This document shows, piece by piece, positions 28,001 through 37,846 of a stretch of DNA of 64,000 nucleotides; the stretch's first letter is position 1; every line of letters starts with the position of its first letter. Below the pieces are notes generated by a model that was given only the letters and a program-made list of their open reading frames with translations, was not told where the DNA came from and did no database searches. Origin of the DNA: JAHDCJ01 sp039028895 (GTDB lineage: Bacteria; Bacteroidota; Bacteroidia; Chitinophagales; Saprospiraceae). The DNA is taken from assembly GCA_039028895.1 (NCBI GenBank), contig JBCCHF010000026.1, positions 31,082-95,081 on the forward strand, in the 5' to 3' direction. The position numbers were made by a program, and so were the translations under genes.

Positions 28001-28947
28001 ACCTCGTTGATATGATACCAGAAATTAGAACGGTCACCCAGCCACATGCATCTTACGGTGGTAAGGTGAAAGAAGAACAAAAAAGCTTTTACACCCGCAT
28101 CAGTGAACGCTTACGACATAAGCAAAGAAGTATTACAAGTTGGGACTATGAACGACTTGTTCTTGAAAGGTTTCCCGAAATCTACCAGGTCAAATGCGTT
28201 CCGCATTCTGGAAATGAAGAATTTGTTGATTACGGTACAGTATTGATCGTCGTCGTACCCAGAATCGATCACGCTTCCGGCTATTTTGAGCCAAAAGTGA
28301 ATTATAATACCCTTCAGGCTATTAAGGAATATCTACAGGTTTTCAGTTCACCTTTTGTCAATATTGAAGTCCGGAATCCTGTATATGAGAAACTTAAAAT
28401 TTCCTGCGGAGTTGTCTTCAATAAAGGAAAAAACAATGGGATCTTCCTTGAAAAACTGAATAAAGAGATCAGGAAATTTGTTTGTCCCTGGATGTTTGGT
28501 GAATCAATGGAGCTTGATCTAGGTGGCGGCATCAACAAGAATACCGTATTGAGTTTTGTCGAAAAACGTCCATACGTGAAGTTCATCACCCGATTCTCGA
28601 TGGTGCAGGTAATTAATGATGAAGGCTATTATTCACTTGAAGATACTGCAAGGGATACCTCGCATTCACCAGTGATCGCGGCCAGCAAACCATGGTCAGT
28701 ATTGGTGCCTTTGGAAAGCCATCCGATTTCATTTCTGGAACGCATCGCTTACCAGTCTCCAGATCCTGCAGGGATAGATACGATGATTGTTGGTACTGAT
28801 TTTATAGTGAAAGACGAGTCAGAAGAACATTTAGACGATAGGGTGGAAGAACGACAATTTCAGAAATTTTCCGGTAAACGGGCCTTAAAAACTGAGTCCG
28901 GAAAACGGTTTTTCCTGAAAATTAATTTAGACAAATTGAAAAAATAA
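25078..28947 (+). CDS. eCIS baseplate protein, Afp11/Pvc11-like (gpJ family)
   Basis: A 1,289-residue baseplate J-like wedge protein. The C-terminal third carries the typical segment SERLRHKQRSITSWDYERLV with VLERFPEIYQVKCVPH and the later VVPRIDHASGYFEPKVN, VYEKLKISCGVVFNKGK. The N-terminal two thirds are large and mixed alpha/beta, longer than in phage relatives but in line with eCIS Afp11 proteins. It assembles the baseplate around the VgrG-like hub. No signal peptide. Confidence 0.92.
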   Translation: MEKGKNKELQNWKGTSQSDRLFKALLPEHIKIDERSEADLMNFASRYSELVRFFNSKNTPSASWDKFINNDISIFLSTIIATNIRAIDEQHILHLNELERARTADEKKQCLKVIFGHIVDIAVMINDWYRQASALNDNVRGEVLGMELEIETAIRQKLGRNLKRIKSLDLSVGETGGLGAPIGINYNSFDTIWALEEVKAEPIFGVASSFSDKVNLLISRTRLIYRTFLSVLTYLVNRAPYYLEESLDNKSNHKPDVALYIAFLKLFKHSQDHLNTMTKRHLDYYYYKVLQQDHGKVEADKVNVYFELADHISEYYIEEGTLLDAGTDENGVELVYKLDSDLMIHQDKIASLKSIFVSKNAFLGIGSSFQLITNIYSAPIANSRDGLGKSFIHGNRAWPTFGEEQFDKAADEHTMIPADVGFAVSAPILRMDEGQRNVNMVFQFDRVSASTLNRLILDISRNKQLSRPNTYFLVFQDSLEILLTGENGWLPIEDYVVSPPEEVEADQFNLAFELPQSAPSIVDYDPEIHGAGFVANQPIIKILLRKEASSYVYSFLRDLVLETIFINVDVKNVKGLDIYNDIGRLDANSPFQPFGPSPRVGSYLLVGKSEIFRKGITDLKFHIDWQGLPEEEGGFEAYYSAYDQGINNYSFQVKLTALSKNTFLPVDINEQPQFSLFTGDYMDGALMKKTTFEDYNINALDIQPNFQLDEIENFDNYTPSGFFKLELISPKMGFGGDIYPTIFAKAAVENSRPKRRGLWRIIETETIEMPNPPASPSIKSLTLDYSASARINVLPSRALDKDREIPEKIFHIHPFGILQTFSGEATLDRFMVPQFNENAYLFIGIRDLVPPQRVSLLFQMKESEVAHTFRTRPEIGWAYLREGEWEFLSEEKILSDTTDGFTATGIIQIDVPRDIEKGSNILDKDLHWLRISVKGDVEMLSKTFDVYTQAVSATWEDRGNEDHIGKVLPAYSVINLVDMIPEIRTVTQPHASYGGKVKEEQKSFYTRISERLRHKQRSITSWDYERLVLERFPEIYQVKCVPHSGNEEFVDYGTVLIVVVPRIDHASGYFEPKVNYNTLQAIKEYLQVFSSPFVNIEVRNPVYEKLKISCGVVFNKGKNNGIFLEKLNKEIRKFVCPWMFGESMELDLGGGINKNTVLSFVEKRPYVKFITRFSMVQVINDEGYYSLEDTARDTSHSPVIAASKPWSVLVPLESHPISFLERIAYQSPDPAGIDTMIVGTDFIVKDESEEHLDDRVEERQFQKFSGKRALKTESGKRFFLKINLDKLKK

Positions 28948-28965
28948 TTCATAAATCATTTTGCC

Positions 28966-29757
28966 ATGGCATTACTGTCAAGACGAACATTGAAGAACTT
29001 TTTTAGAAGGGGAAGCTTCCCTTCAGAAGTGAATTTTTCTGACCTGATCGATTCGTCCATCAACAAGCTTGATGACGGATTTGCCAAAACACCAGAAGAT
29101 GGACTGTCCTTGTCGCCACAGGGTACTTCGAAAAAGCTGCTGAGCTTCTTTGAGAACCTGAGAGACCAGTCTCCAGCCTGGTACTTCACCCTGAGTCAGG
29201 ATAAAAGAACGAAAGGACTCTCATTTGAAGATGGTGAGGGTAATAGTGCCTGGTTTATTCGTAAAGGCGGAAACGTTGGCATTGGGACCACCTTCCCCTC
29301 AAGTGAGCTGGAAGTTAACGGCATGATCGGTATGAAAGGCCGTGTGGGAACCTATAAGGTCGGTGAAGTCAGTGCCGACGGCAGCTGGCATACTATTATC
29401 GGCGGACTTGACGACCTGCAGGCTTTCGAAGTAATGGCTGTTGCTCGCGGACCGATTGGCCGGGGTAAATATTCCATTATGCACGCCTACGCACTAAGTG
29501 CTTTTGGAAAATCAGGTGGTAGAATCCGAAAAACATCTGCCTACTACGGATGGTTTTGGAACCGATTAAGACTGCGTTGGGTAGGTGACATCCACAATTA
29601 CCATCTGCAGATTAAGACATCTAGTCATTATGGGCTTGACGAAAATAAAAAGCCATATCAGTTGAAATACCGATTAACCAAACTATGGGAGAATCCTGAA
29701 GATTTGGTTACCCAAACTGAAACAGAGTCTTATAACGAAACTGAAATTGATTTATAG
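28966..29757 (+). CDS. Probable eCIS fibre-type protein
   Basis: A 263-residue protein between the two large baseplate genes. An N-terminal helix-rich part (1-70) is followed by a motif common in Bacteroidota tail-fibre or adhesin proteins (GNVGIGTTFPSSELEVNG, about 104-121) and then a beta-rich, aromatic-rich C-terminal domain (ends with QLKYRLTKLWE). Fibre and receptor binding (Afp13-like) is inferred from that motif and location, but it is far shorter than classical Afp13, so target recognition may depend on other parts. Alternatively it could be a baseplate accessory. Confidence 0.6.
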   Translation: MALLSRRTLKNFFRRGSFPSEVNFSDLIDSSINKLDDGFAKTPEDGLSLSPQGTSKKLLSFFENLRDQSPAWYFTLSQDKRTKGLSFEDGEGNSAWFIRKGGNVGIGTTFPSSELEVNGMIGMKGRVGTYKVGEVSADGSWHTIIGGLDDLQAFEVMAVARGPIGRGKYSIMHAYALSAFGKSGGRIRKTSAYYGWFWNRLRLRWVGDIHNYHLQIKTSSHYGLDENKKPYQLKYRLTKLWENPEDLVTQTETESYNETEIDL

Positions 29758-29788
29758 AATTCCGTAAGGAACCGAACCAGAACCAGAG

Positions 29789-32647
29789 ATGACAAAACCA
29801 GTAGTCATATCAAAAGAAAGGCCTGAGAAGAAGGATATGGATTTTATCCTTCTCAGGGAGCAGGGGATTGATGAAGTTCAGAAGCTGGCTGGCAAAATAT
29901 GGACCGACTATAATCATCACGACCCGGGTGTTACCATTTTGGAGCAACTTTGTTATGCAATTACTGACCTGGGGTATAGAACTAGTTTTGACATTGAAGA
30001 AATCCTTTACGCCCGCCGACTAAGGATTTCCGACTCGCCAAATGATACCTTTTTCGATGCCTCAAAAATATTCCCTAGCAACCCGGTTAGTCTCACAGAT
30101 CTTAGGATCCTGCTTATTGACAGGGTGAGCCAAATTAAAAATGCCTGGGTAGAGCCAGTTCGGGACAATGCCCAGGGAATCAAGGGCCTGTACAGGGTTT
30201 TGTTGCAGGTAGATGATGATTTAAGCAGATTTGAGGAAGAGCAAACCGTGCAGGAGGTTAAAGGCCTCATGATGCGTTTCCGCAATTTATGTGAGGATGT
30301 TGATTCTATTGAAATTTTACAAAAAGAACAAATCAGCTTTTCAGCCGATATCGATATTGCTCCGGATGCAATTGGTGAGGAACTACTGGCGAAGATCCTT
30401 TATGAACTTGAAAGTTATGTTAACCCTACTGTCCGCTTTTATAACCTTGAAGAGTTATTGGACGAGGGTTATGATATGGAAGATGCCTTTAACGGCCCAC
30501 CTCCAGTTCATGGGTTTATCAAACCTAATGAACTACACCCGTTGACAACGGAAATCTATATCTCAAAGCTGATTGAAATTATTTCTGAAATCAGGGGTGT
30601 TACCAGAATCAGAAACTTTGTCATTTATAAAAACGGGATCAGGGTAGAAGGAGATGTCATCACGATTGAGAAAGATCATTTTCCAGTATTAAATACCCAT
30701 CTTGATTTTGGTACTATTGGAAACCAGGATTTCCCGATTCGATTCTACCGAGGTCAGGTCCTGTATAATTTCGATCTGAATACGGCCAACCAGATCCTCT
30801 ATTCATTTTCGGCAAAATATAAAAGTGGTTATCAGGTAAAGCTGATTCACGATCCAAAAGCAGTTTCTACTGATCTTGTTCAGAAAGAGCTTGAGGCCTA
30901 TTATTCCATCCAGCACCTGTTTCCAGGAACTTATGGTGTCGGACCACTTGGGTTACCAGGCACTAATAATCCGGAAAGGAAAGCATATGCCAAGCAGTTA
31001 AAGGGTTATTTGATGTTCTTTGAACAAGTTTTGGCAAATTACTTGGCCCAATTGGGAAATGTCGCCAATTTATTCTCATTAGATGAAAATCTTGATCGCA
31101 CTTATTTTCATCAGGTGCCCAAAGACATTCCATTTTTTGAAGATATGGTTAATGGTGTGGAAAATTTCGAATACCACCTTGAGAACCTGGTAAAAGAAAG
31201 TGACCCGTTCTTTAATCGACGTAATCGTTTTCTTGATCACATTTTGGCGCGATTTGGAGAAACCTTTTCAACAGACTTTTTGATCAAATTCAATAGTTAT
31301 GCTGAAGGTCTCGACCCAAGGCAAAAAGAAAAGTTTGAAGGCGACCTCATAAAGGCAAAGATCAAGTTCCTGAAAAAATATGTTGAATTAAGCCGGGACA
31401 GGGGTAAAGGTTATGATTATTCTAAACCTTCATTCGGGAATGAAAACGTGCCAGCGCTGAAAAAGAGGGTTTGTTTATTTCTTAATATCCCCGACTATTC
31501 CAATAAATCATTAATCGGACCTTTCGACCCTGATAGTTTCGAAACTATAGAGCTCGAAAGCGAACACCTTGAAAAACAGGAAATAAGTCCTGAAAGGCCA
31601 CCCGAAGAAGATCCGCTTGATTACACTTCTTTCAAGAAGAAACCACCTGAAGAAAAACCAAAGAGAAAGGGAAGAAGGAAAAAAACCAAAGAAGAACCTA
31701 ATGCCTTGGACTACAAGGAAGGATTTGTGATTTCTTCAGATTCAGAAGCTGTCTTCAACGAATTGTTAAGGTACGGTATCCACAAACACAATTTTGATAT
31801 CATACCTGATCCGAATGACAAGAATTCATGGGTTGTATTGTTCTATTCACCTGAGACGAAAGACCGCACCCAGGTTTTCCAGGCAGCTTCAGAGGAAGCA
31901 GCTTCCGATGCCGTCGATCAACTCATCACCTATTTGAGATCAATCAACAAGGATTGTGAAGGATTTCATCTTATCGAAAATATTTTGCTAAGGAGAATTG
32001 CTCCCGAAGAATATGGGTTTAACCTACTCGATGATAATAATGATATCCTCCTGACCAGTTATCGATTTGCTGACCTTTCCAGCCTGAGGATAATTACAGA
32101 TGACCTCCTGATTATCGGAGTTATCAAAGGGAATTACGAAGTTGAGGTTGAAGGGCCTTCTGCATTTGCAATCCTGTTAAAAGACAGTGACGGTAATAGA
32201 GTAGGAAAGGTGGTTGAGATTTTCGATACCGAGAAAAAAGCCAAAGAAAAGATCAATGATATTATTGATTACCTGAATAGCCTTAAAAAAGGCAACACCA
32301 CCATTTATTCAAGGGTGGAATTTTATTCTGAACACAAACGTGACCTGCATATCCTCGATGACTTCTATTCGTTGAGAATAAGCATGATTTTACCTTCATG
32401 GCCGGTAAGATTCCAGTCTGTAGACTTCAGAGACCTGCTTAGAGAATTTGTCGTATCCAACGCTCCTGGACATGTTGTCATTGACTTTATCTGGCTCGAC
32501 CCGGATGAAATGGGTAAATTCGAACAAGCCTATATGCCTTGGCTTGAAGAAAAAGAAAAGGAAAAACCCGACCCGTCAAACCTTGATAGACTTTCTTTCA
32601 ACTTAACCGACATATTACAGGAATTCAGGAAGAAAAAAGAGAAGTAA
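29789..32647 (+). CDS. eCIS baseplate protein, Afp12/Pvc12-like
   Basis: A 952-residue protein with the Afp12-type N-terminus (IWTDYNHHDPGVTILEQLCY plus AITDLGYRTSFDIEEIL) and the YAKQLKGYLMFFEQVLANYL segment. A Lys/Pro/Glu-rich low-complexity insertion (about residues 605-650) splits the middle and may be a flexible exposed loop. Afp12 proteins form the baseplate wedge together with Afp11. It precedes the tape-measure gene by 23 nt. Confidence 0.9.
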   Translation: MTKPVVISKERPEKKDMDFILLREQGIDEVQKLAGKIWTDYNHHDPGVTILEQLCYAITDLGYRTSFDIEEILYARRLRISDSPNDTFFDASKIFPSNPVSLTDLRILLIDRVSQIKNAWVEPVRDNAQGIKGLYRVLLQVDDDLSRFEEEQTVQEVKGLMMRFRNLCEDVDSIEILQKEQISFSADIDIAPDAIGEELLAKILYELESYVNPTVRFYNLEELLDEGYDMEDAFNGPPPVHGFIKPNELHPLTTEIYISKLIEIISEIRGVTRIRNFVIYKNGIRVEGDVITIEKDHFPVLNTHLDFGTIGNQDFPIRFYRGQVLYNFDLNTANQILYSFSAKYKSGYQVKLIHDPKAVSTDLVQKELEAYYSIQHLFPGTYGVGPLGLPGTNNPERKAYAKQLKGYLMFFEQVLANYLAQLGNVANLFSLDENLDRTYFHQVPKDIPFFEDMVNGVENFEYHLENLVKESDPFFNRRNRFLDHILARFGETFSTDFLIKFNSYAEGLDPRQKEKFEGDLIKAKIKFLKKYVELSRDRGKGYDYSKPSFGNENVPALKKRVCLFLNIPDYSNKSLIGPFDPDSFETIELESEHLEKQEISPERPPEEDPLDYTSFKKKPPEEKPKRKGRRKKTKEEPNALDYKEGFVISSDSEAVFNELLRYGIHKHNFDIIPDPNDKNSWVVLFYSPETKDRTQVFQAASEEAASDAVDQLITYLRSINKDCEGFHLIENILLRRIAPEEYGFNLLDDNNDILLTSYRFADLSSLRIITDDLLIIGVIKGNYEVEVEGPSAFAILLKDSDGNRVGKVVEIFDTEKKAKEKINDIIDYLNSLKKGNTTIYSRVEFYSEHKRDLHILDDFYSLRISMILPSWPVRFQSVDFRDLLREFVVSNAPGHVVIDFIWLDPDEMGKFEQAYMPWLEEKEKEKPDPSNLDRLSFNLTDILQEFRKKKEK

Positions 32648-32670
32648 TGACCTTTTGATCATGAACTATT

Positions 32671-35600
32671 ATGGCATTCTCCCATAGCATACAAAAACAG
32701 GTTTTTGACTTCACGGCTGGCTCTGAGAAGGAATCAAGGATTATCCAAAGCAAACTCAGCAGAGTTCATCACAAAAAAATTGTCAAGATCATTAAGAGAA
32801 TCCTTGATGAACATTCTATTGATGGTAAGGTCATCAAAATAGACTATCTGAGTATTGACCTGGGAAATCTAGATACTAATTTTCTCGAAAGCCAAATCTC
32901 AAGGAAAATCGAGAACGAGCTGAACGCTAAACTAAAACAGGCCATAAGACGTCAACAAAAATCGTCTACTATCTTCGATAAAGGTGTGCAGGGAGAGAAA
33001 GTAGAAGGCATATCCGCCGGAGAACAAGCGTTAAAAGCATTGTCAATATTTTTTCGAAAGGGAAGACTGCCCTGGTGGTATCCGAAAAATGGGCGCAACA
33101 TCAATGATATCTTTCTGGAAACCTCAAAAAAAGATCCAAGAGGTGTATTGAAAGTGATCAAAACCGCTCTGCGTACTAAATCAGCAAAAAGACGACTCAT
33201 CCTTCAGTTAAAAGGAAAATCCTTTACACGGCTCATCAAACTCCTGTCTAAGGGTCAGTCAGGGTTCATCCAGAAATACGTTCAAAGCCTCGTGAGACTA
33301 CATAAGTCCAAGCCCTGGGTGAAAATGTCTAATAATCGCTTTGAGGAAAAGGTGAAAACCATTGCACTTGATTTTCTCATAACAGGCAAGCAGTCTATTG
33401 ATCTTAGGCAAGAATTCAAAGGCCGTGTTTACCACGAATTATTCAAGGAAAAACAGCTAACCAAACAACAGCAAAAAGTCTTGTCCATTCTTGGAGATGA
33501 CCTGGAGTCCAATCCGGTTAAAGAGACTTTCATGTCTACTTATTCGGAAAAAGATCTGCTTACTCATTTTCTGAAGTTTGGAACCGTACCATTCTGGGGG
33601 CAGTTAGACCAATCTGAAAGTCTTGACACCTTCGTTTTAAGAATACTGAAAGAGCAGCCATCGGTTTTCAAAAATATCTTCCCTTCCGGGAAACCGGATC
33701 GGAAAATGGTCAAAAGGATGGCCTACCGATTCTCAGGCGAAGTCTTCAGCCAATTACTTGAGGTTTTGGTTCCGGGACAGGAAAAGCAACTTTCGGATTT
33801 CATTAAGGATATTGTCGCTTTCCAAAGCAAGGTAAGGAAACTTAAATCCGGCAAGGCTATTCCCGAATCTGTTGTGAAGGAACTCATCTTATGGGCCTTG
33901 TACAACCATGAATCCAGGACATGGAGACCAGAAGTTTTTGCCAGAATGATGTTTGAACAGCTAGCCGATTCGCAAGGTGTTGAATACCAAGAATATATTG
34001 AACAAACTAAAATATTCTTCATCAAAGAAAAATCTGCCAGGAGCCGCTTCGTCGATAACAATTACCTGCATGCCTTGGCGACTGATAAACTTGAAAAGCC
34101 AGAAGAAGTCAGGCCTGAACCAGTAGAAAAACCTGATGCGAAAGACACGCCCAAAAAATCTCCGCAGATTGAAGAAATTGAGGTTTCCCAGGTTGATCTG
34201 GTATTCTTCTTCCTCGAAAAAGGATACTTGCCTTGGTGGAGTGATGAGTTTGAAAATGTTGATCTTGATGAGATTCTAAAGGATATTGCATTGCATTCTC
34301 CGGGCCAGTTCGTCAAACAAATAAAGTTAGCGGAAGATCCTGGTCAAATTACCTTAAGGCTGATCAACCGCTTTTCTAATGAATCATTAAAAGCACTAAC
34401 GGGTGCCTTTTTTCCTGAGTTTCGTGGTTTTATTGATACCACACTAATTGCCATTGAACAAGTATACATCCGCGAATATTTACCATTTCCATTTGCTGAT
34501 GATAAACTCAAGTTTACCTGGCAAACCTTGATGCCCATTTTGATGGAAAATATGGAGGCGAAGTTTGGCCCAAGGCAATTTGTATCGAAAAGCATATCTG
34601 GCCTTGCTCATACCCTCAACATTAAAACTGAAATGTTGATGAAAGCCTTAATTGCTTTTTCTGAGCATCGGCAAAAAGAGGGTAGTGAAAGATTTACTGC
34701 GCTCTCCAATTTGCTAATCGAAATACTTGATGGCAGGGAAGATTATAAGGCTGTAAAGGCTGGTGTCAAAAGACAGGCCACACAAAGTGAGCGAAAAAAT
34801 CAGGCACTTGAAGAACGCAAAAAGGTGGTTCATTTCCTTAAAACCCAGTTAAGAGAGATTAAAAAAGCCTTGTTCCCGGGAAAGAAAGGATTGGCACCAA
34901 AACCTGGTGAAAATGTCAGTAATGAAAGGGCCGAAATCGTTTTTGGAGAAATCACAATACGTTACCCCGAGCAAGTAGTTAAACTGTTACCCTATTTCGC
35001 TTCAGATTTTGAAAGCCGTGCGCAACTTGTGAAAAATGTAAAACCAGCATTGGCTGATGAAATTATTAATCTCCAGGTACCATTACAAAAGAAAGATGTC
35101 GCGGAATTTTTCAAAGCCACAAGGTCGTGGCTGGTGACTTCCGCTTATCTTGGTTTTTCTGAAGCTGAAGTAGATACCCTTTTGAAAGCAGAATTGTTGG
35201 GTTACCTGATGTTTAGAAAATCAAAAGCTTTCAAGCCTGATGATTTTTTGAAAGTACTCGTCGTCAGATTGGCCAGGATTAAATCAAGCCAAGTAAAAAA
35301 AGTGGTGGCAGACCTTAAGACGGCTATTAGTGATAAAGCAACACCTGAACAAAGCAGGACATCTTTCGAAATTGCCATTTCCAATCTTGATAAATCTGAC
35401 TTTATTCCACCGGTTGATAAAGAGTTGGCAAATCTCGAAATTCAAAGTGAAGAGCTTTCAGATCAATTGGATGATACGCAAAATGATATTAACGATCGAC
35501 TATCAACTCCACAACAGGAATTCCGCGACATAAAGGAAGATGAGGTTGATAGAACAGATTCAATCGATGAACCCCCTCCAGTAACGAAAGAGGAAGCGAT

Positions 35601-36399
35601 CAAAGAGCCAGACCAAGGGAAAGTTTCAGACGAAAAGCAGATTGTCCCTCCAGTTATAAAGGATAGTAAAAAGGGTACCAGTTTCGAGGAAAAAGATAAG
35701 GAACAAAAGCCTTCTATTCAGCCTGAATCTGACAGAATTTCCAAAAATATCAACCCTGAAGATGCGGACAGCAAAGAGCGACGAGAGAAAGAACAAAAAG
35801 CATATGAAGCAAAGGAGAGAAAGCGGAAGATCAGGGAGAAAATTGCTGAGGCGACCGGCAGACGCAAGCGTAGCGTAAAGATCCAGGATGTACCAGAAGG
35901 AGTGGAGCCAGAGTCGATTTATATCAATAATGCAGGATTAGTGCTGCTTCATCCTTTCTTGCCGATGTTTTTCAAAATGGCTGAACTCGATATGAGTACC
36001 GAAGAGGGGAGACACAGAGCTGCTCACCTTTTACAATACATTGTTTACAAGCAATCAGAAACTCCTGAGGAAGAATTAGTGCTAAATAAACTTCTGACTG
36101 GAATTCCACTGGAAGATCCAATTCCATTGGGTATTGATATCACTAAAAAGGAAACCGAACTTGCCGACCAGATCGTTTTGTCTGCTGTCAAAAACTGGGA
36201 TGTCATGAAGAACACCACGGTTGATAATTTCAGAGTTACCTTTTTGCAACGTGAAGGTCGATTGATAGAAGAGCAGGAAAGATGGGTGTTGCGGGTTGAT
36301 CCTTCAACCTATGACCTGTTGCTGAAAACCCTGCCATGGGGACTTGGAATTATTAAATTGTCGTGGATGGAGAAAATGATACATATAGAATGGATATGA
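32671..36399 (+). CDS. eCIS tape-measure-type protein (Afp14-like)
   Basis: A 1,242-residue, mostly helical protein with the N-terminal pattern of Bacteroidota contractile-injection tape-measure proteins (hydrophobic/basic helix, then RILDEHSIDGKVIKIDYLSIDL split by a loop, then LDTNFLESQISRKIENEL). Two similar motifs (ALSIFFRKGRLPWWYP and VFFFLEKGYLPWWSDEF, plus THFLKFGTVPFWGQ) show internal repeats. A Lys/Glu-rich linker (about 940-1060) separates a C-terminal domain with AGLVLLHPFLPMFF. The family sets tube length or occupies the lumen; its last bases overlap the ATPase start. Confidence 0.85.
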   Translation: MAFSHSIQKQVFDFTAGSEKESRIIQSKLSRVHHKKIVKIIKRILDEHSIDGKVIKIDYLSIDLGNLDTNFLESQISRKIENELNAKLKQAIRRQQKSSTIFDKGVQGEKVEGISAGEQALKALSIFFRKGRLPWWYPKNGRNINDIFLETSKKDPRGVLKVIKTALRTKSAKRRLILQLKGKSFTRLIKLLSKGQSGFIQKYVQSLVRLHKSKPWVKMSNNRFEEKVKTIALDFLITGKQSIDLRQEFKGRVYHELFKEKQLTKQQQKVLSILGDDLESNPVKETFMSTYSEKDLLTHFLKFGTVPFWGQLDQSESLDTFVLRILKEQPSVFKNIFPSGKPDRKMVKRMAYRFSGEVFSQLLEVLVPGQEKQLSDFIKDIVAFQSKVRKLKSGKAIPESVVKELILWALYNHESRTWRPEVFARMMFEQLADSQGVEYQEYIEQTKIFFIKEKSARSRFVDNNYLHALATDKLEKPEEVRPEPVEKPDAKDTPKKSPQIEEIEVSQVDLVFFFLEKGYLPWWSDEFENVDLDEILKDIALHSPGQFVKQIKLAEDPGQITLRLINRFSNESLKALTGAFFPEFRGFIDTTLIAIEQVYIREYLPFPFADDKLKFTWQTLMPILMENMEAKFGPRQFVSKSISGLAHTLNIKTEMLMKALIAFSEHRQKEGSERFTALSNLLIEILDGREDYKAVKAGVKRQATQSERKNQALEERKKVVHFLKTQLREIKKALFPGKKGLAPKPGENVSNERAEIVFGEITIRYPEQVVKLLPYFASDFESRAQLVKNVKPALADEIINLQVPLQKKDVAEFFKATRSWLVTSAYLGFSEAEVDTLLKAELLGYLMFRKSKAFKPDDFLKVLVVRLARIKSSQVKKVVADLKTAISDKATPEQSRTSFEIAISNLDKSDFIPPVDKELANLEIQSEELSDQLDDTQNDINDRLSTPQQEFRDIKEDEVDRTDSIDEPPPVTKEEAIKEPDQGKVSDEKQIVPPVIKDSKKGTSFEEKDKEQKPSIQPESDRISKNINPEDADSKERREKEQKAYEAKERKRKIREKIAEATGRRKRSVKIQDVPEGVEPESIYINNAGLVLLHPFLPMFFKMAELDMSTEEGRHRAAHLLQYIVYKQSETPEEELVLNKLLTGIPLEDPIPLGIDITKKETELADQIVLSAVKNWDVMKNTTVDNFRVTFLQREGRLIEEQERWVLRVDPSTYDLLLKTLPWGLGIIKLSWMEKMIHIEWI

Positions 36400-37742
36400 G
36401 TAACCTGAAGAAAAATTCATCAACAATCAGCCGTGAATTAAAATGGCTGGCCGATATTATCGATGCGCGATTCAGGCTGTATTTCAATCATGAATGTGAA
36501 TACGAATCCGTTTTTGATATTTCTCCACCTTCGATTGAGGGAGACGACTCCGTTTATGCCCGTTGTATCAAGGCACTAAAATGGGATTTTGCTGAACGGT
36601 TTATTGTGGTCTTAGCCCTTTCTCCGCATGTTTTACCGGCTGTTTTGGATGTTTTCTTTACGAAAAACGTAGTATACGACAGGGTTTACACCGAATTTGG
36701 AGGCTTAAAAGGTGCTAAGCATAGTGGATTTATTCCGACCTGTGAAACAGCTGTTTTTCTCCTTGGCGGAAGAAATATGGAAGATCGGTTAAGCGTCATG
36801 AAATTATTTGAACAAGATCAACCGCTTTTCAATTACAATATCCTGAAATTCAATAGGGATAATGTTGATGAGCCGATGCTGAGTAATGCGCTTAATATCA
36901 GCAGGGAATATCTCAATTACCTGACAAACGGAGAAAAGTACAAACCTGATTTTAGCACCAATTTCCCCGCAAAACTTATTACTACACCACTCGATTGGGA
37001 AGACCTCGTTTTAGATAAAAATATTTTGCAAGAAGTATTTGAGCTCAAGGCATGGATCAAACATAAGAAAACCCTTATGGAAACATGGGGGCTCAAAAAA
37101 CTGATCAAGCCCGGATACAGGGCGTTATTTCACGGTCCTCCCGGAACGGGAAAAACCCTAACTGCCACCTTGCTCGGCAAAAGCACAGAACTGGACGTAT
37201 ACCGGATTGATCTTTCCCAACTCGTTTCCAAATATATTGGGGAAACCGAGAAAAATCTCGCCAATATTTTCGATCAGGCTGAGAACAAAAACTGGATTCT
37301 ATTTTTTGATGAAGCGGATGCCCTTTTCGGGAAACGTTCGGTCACCTCTGATGCCAAAGACCGCTATGCGAACCAGGAAATCGCTTATCTCCTTCAACGG
37401 ATCGAGGACTATCCGGGAGTGATCATACTGGCGACCAACCTAAAAGCGAATATCGACTCGGCGTTTTCGAGGCGCTTTCAATCTATCATCTATTTCCCGT
37501 TGCCTAATGTCGAACAACGACTCGCACTTTGGGAAAATGCCTTCCTCGACAAATGCAAACTGGGTCCCGACGTCGATCTACTTGAAATTGCAACAGAACA
37601 TGAAATATCAGGGGGTGCCATCATCAATGTGCTAAGGTCTTCATCACTCTCAACGCTCAGCAGGGGAGAAGACACCGTTAATCTTCAGGATATTCTGAAA
37701 GGCATTAGAAAAGAGTATCGCAAGGAAGGCAAGACTATTTGA
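36396..37742 (+). CDS. eCIS AAA+ ATPase (Afp15/Pvc15-like)
   Basis: A AAA+ ATPase of about 448 residues, taking the ATG that overlaps the previous stop (ATGA); a GTG at 36363 and an ATG at 36390 are alternatives. The N-terminal half is specific to the family. Walker A is GPPGTGKT (247-254), Walker B is LFFDEADA (302-309), sensor I is ILATNLKANID, and the Arg-finger region is SAFSRRFQ. Afp15-type ATPases act in the cytoplasm in particle assembly or cargo loading. It closes the eCIS operon. Confidence 0.93.
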   Translation: MSNLKKNSSTISRELKWLADIIDARFRLYFNHECEYESVFDISPPSIEGDDSVYARCIKALKWDFAERFIVVLALSPHVLPAVLDVFFTKNVVYDRVYTEFGGLKGAKHSGFIPTCETAVFLLGGRNMEDRLSVMKLFEQDQPLFNYNILKFNRDNVDEPMLSNALNISREYLNYLTNGEKYKPDFSTNFPAKLITTPLDWEDLVLDKNILQEVFELKAWIKHKKTLMETWGLKKLIKPGYRALFHGPPGTGKTLTATLLGKSTELDVYRIDLSQLVSKYIGETEKNLANIFDQAENKNWILFFDEADALFGKRSVTSDAKDRYANQEIAYLLQRIEDYPGVIILATNLKANIDSAFSRRFQSIIYFPLPNVEQRLALWENAFLDKCKLGPDVDLLEIATEHEISGGAIINVLRSSSLSTLSRGEDTVNLQDILKGIRKEYRKEGKTI

Positions 37743-37846
37743 TCACCTTTACTTTACTTAATGTTCCATTTTTCGTAACTTTATCACTCAAGCTTGTTCA
37801 TTTTATAGAATGATAGCCACTCCCCAGGCTATTTGATGAACAAGGA

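Noticed and set aside
14464..37742. Prophage or type VI secretion interpretation
   Set aside because: No capsid, portal, terminase or TssJ/L/M-type membrane genes; gene set and DUF4255, Afp11/12 and ATPase fit eCIS.
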